Source: Acidobacteriota bacterium
Lineage (GTDB): Bacteria > Acidobacteriota > UBA6911 > RPQK01 > JADFOI01
Direction of reading: 5' to 3'
NCBI GenBank assembly: GCA_022545645.1
Contig: JACZQQ010000160.1
Location: forward strand, 1 to 6,183
Length of the DNA: 6,183 bases
Each line of letters opens with the position of its first letter. The stretch's first letter is position 1. A program made the position numbers and the translations under genes. Positions 5,630 through 6,183 of the stretch are shown here, in pieces. The notes under the pieces were generated by a model. That model was not told the DNA's origin. It was given only the letters and a program-made list of their open reading frames with translations, and did no database searches.

Positions 5630-6183
5630 ATGATATCCAAGGGTCCGGCCAGACCGACATTCCGTAAAGTCATTGTAGAAGAGGATCGGGGCAGTGCTCT
5701 TCTTGCTGCCTTGATGGTCTCGATGCTGCTGGCCGTCCTGGCACTTTCCATGTCTTCGAACATCATGACCGACTTTTCCATGAGCCATGATCTGGAGAGC
5801 CAGAAGAGAGCCCTGCAAACCGCCGATTCCGGAAACAGCGTGCTGAAAAACAGCCTGCTGGGACTCGATCTGAGCGCGACGCTGCAGGCCACCACCGTGG
5901 TTCCCCGTTATATCAACTATCCCGAGCCCACTCCGGGAACCGATGCAGATAACTACTTTCAACGCAATCCGCTGGCCCCTCTGGAAGCGATGAATGTGGA
6001 TTTCGAAAACCTTCCCAGCCCCATCGGAACTCGAAACGCCACAGGATTTCTAACGCCCGCGGGTGGCGTCTCACTGGGTTCCGGTGCTCGATATTTCGCC
6101 AAGATCACCGATAACGATGACGGAGACGGAGATCTGACCACCGATGTCGATGGAATCATTCTTCTTCGAACCCTGGCCATCCA
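5630..6183 (+). CDS. pilX: PilX/GspK-like minor pseudopilin, 3' end outside the window
   Basis: The first 184 residues of an open frame that runs off the right edge. The ATG at 5630 follows GGAGGG (5615-5620) by 9 nt and lies 17 nt after the pilW-like stop. The N-terminus has a 21-residue charged leader, then RG|SALLAALMVSMLLAVLAL: a PilX_N-like hydrophobic helix at about 22-41 with Ala at +5. Lack of Glu at +5 is usual for PilX and GspK, the components thought to sit at the very tip. The downstream part matches PilX-like proteins in layout: QKRALQTADSGNSVLKNSL (58-76), where the family has an 'A..AAE'-like segment, and later ITDNDDGDGD (159-168) followed by TDVDGIILLR, resembling acidic, possibly calcium-binding, loops of related proteins. 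A pilY1-type adhesin gene would be expected downstream, but this cannot be seen. Confidence 0.8.
   Translation, partial: MISKGPARPTFRKVIVEEDRGSALLAALMVSMLLAVLALSMSSNIMTDFSMSHDLESQKRALQTADSGNSVLKNSLLGLDLSATLQATTVVPRYINYPEPTPGTDADNYFQRNPLAPLEAMNVDFENLPSPIGTRNATGFLTPAGGVSLGSGARYFAKITDNDDGDGDLTTDVDGIILLRTLAI

Overview
The window looks like a chromosomal segment from a Gram-negative (diderm) bacterium of moderate GC. The evidence is a run of type IV pilus minor pseudopilin genes in the order fimT-, pilV-, pilW-, pilX-like, next to a comM/yifB ATPase gene, with a REP-associated-type HUH transposase and a TPR-tailed class III cyclase nearby. This mix is common in Desulfobacterota, Acidobacteriota and similar phyla. 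That placement is an inference, and nothing here fixes the taxon.

Layout: the left half (about 1-3601) is read on the minus strand. In transcription order it holds comM (3601 to 2048), a complete single-domain Y1/HUH transposase (1924 to 1250), a class III adenylate/guanylate cyclase (1093 to 257, TTG start), and at the very edge a possible start of another minus-strand gene (ATG at 17). Between the cyclase and that edge lies a G-rich stretch with an 11-bp tandem duplication and several degenerate 'AATTGGGG / AATCGGGGACAGG' motifs that may be debris of REP-like elements. The transposase and cyclase lie in the same reading frame, separated by one TGA and 52 sense codons.

The right half (4000-6183) is read on the plus strand: four closely spaced genes, each starting with a type III (class III) prepilin signal. 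They are fimT/gspH-like, pilV/gspI-like (4-bp ATGA overlap), pilW/gspJ-like, and a pilX/gspK-like gene cut by the right edge. Such minor pilins form the priming complex at the pilus tip; a pilY1-type gene would be expected next but is outside the window.

The divergent intergenic region between comM and the pilin operon (3602-3999) has no convincing gene. It contains a cluster of TGTCA-based dyads, a plausible sigma70-type promoter (-10 TATACT) and a roughly 170-nt leader. By eye the leader shows a 7-bp long-range closing stem, internal hairpins with alternative partners, and a pyrimidine segment complementary to the purine-rich ribosome-binding region of the first pilin gene. I could not match it to a known riboswitch class; it is the most interesting candidate for something undescribed here. 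ComM (branch migration in natural transformation) facing minor pilins (pilus assembly and DNA uptake) suggests a DNA-uptake neighbourhood, but this is inferred from gene identity only.
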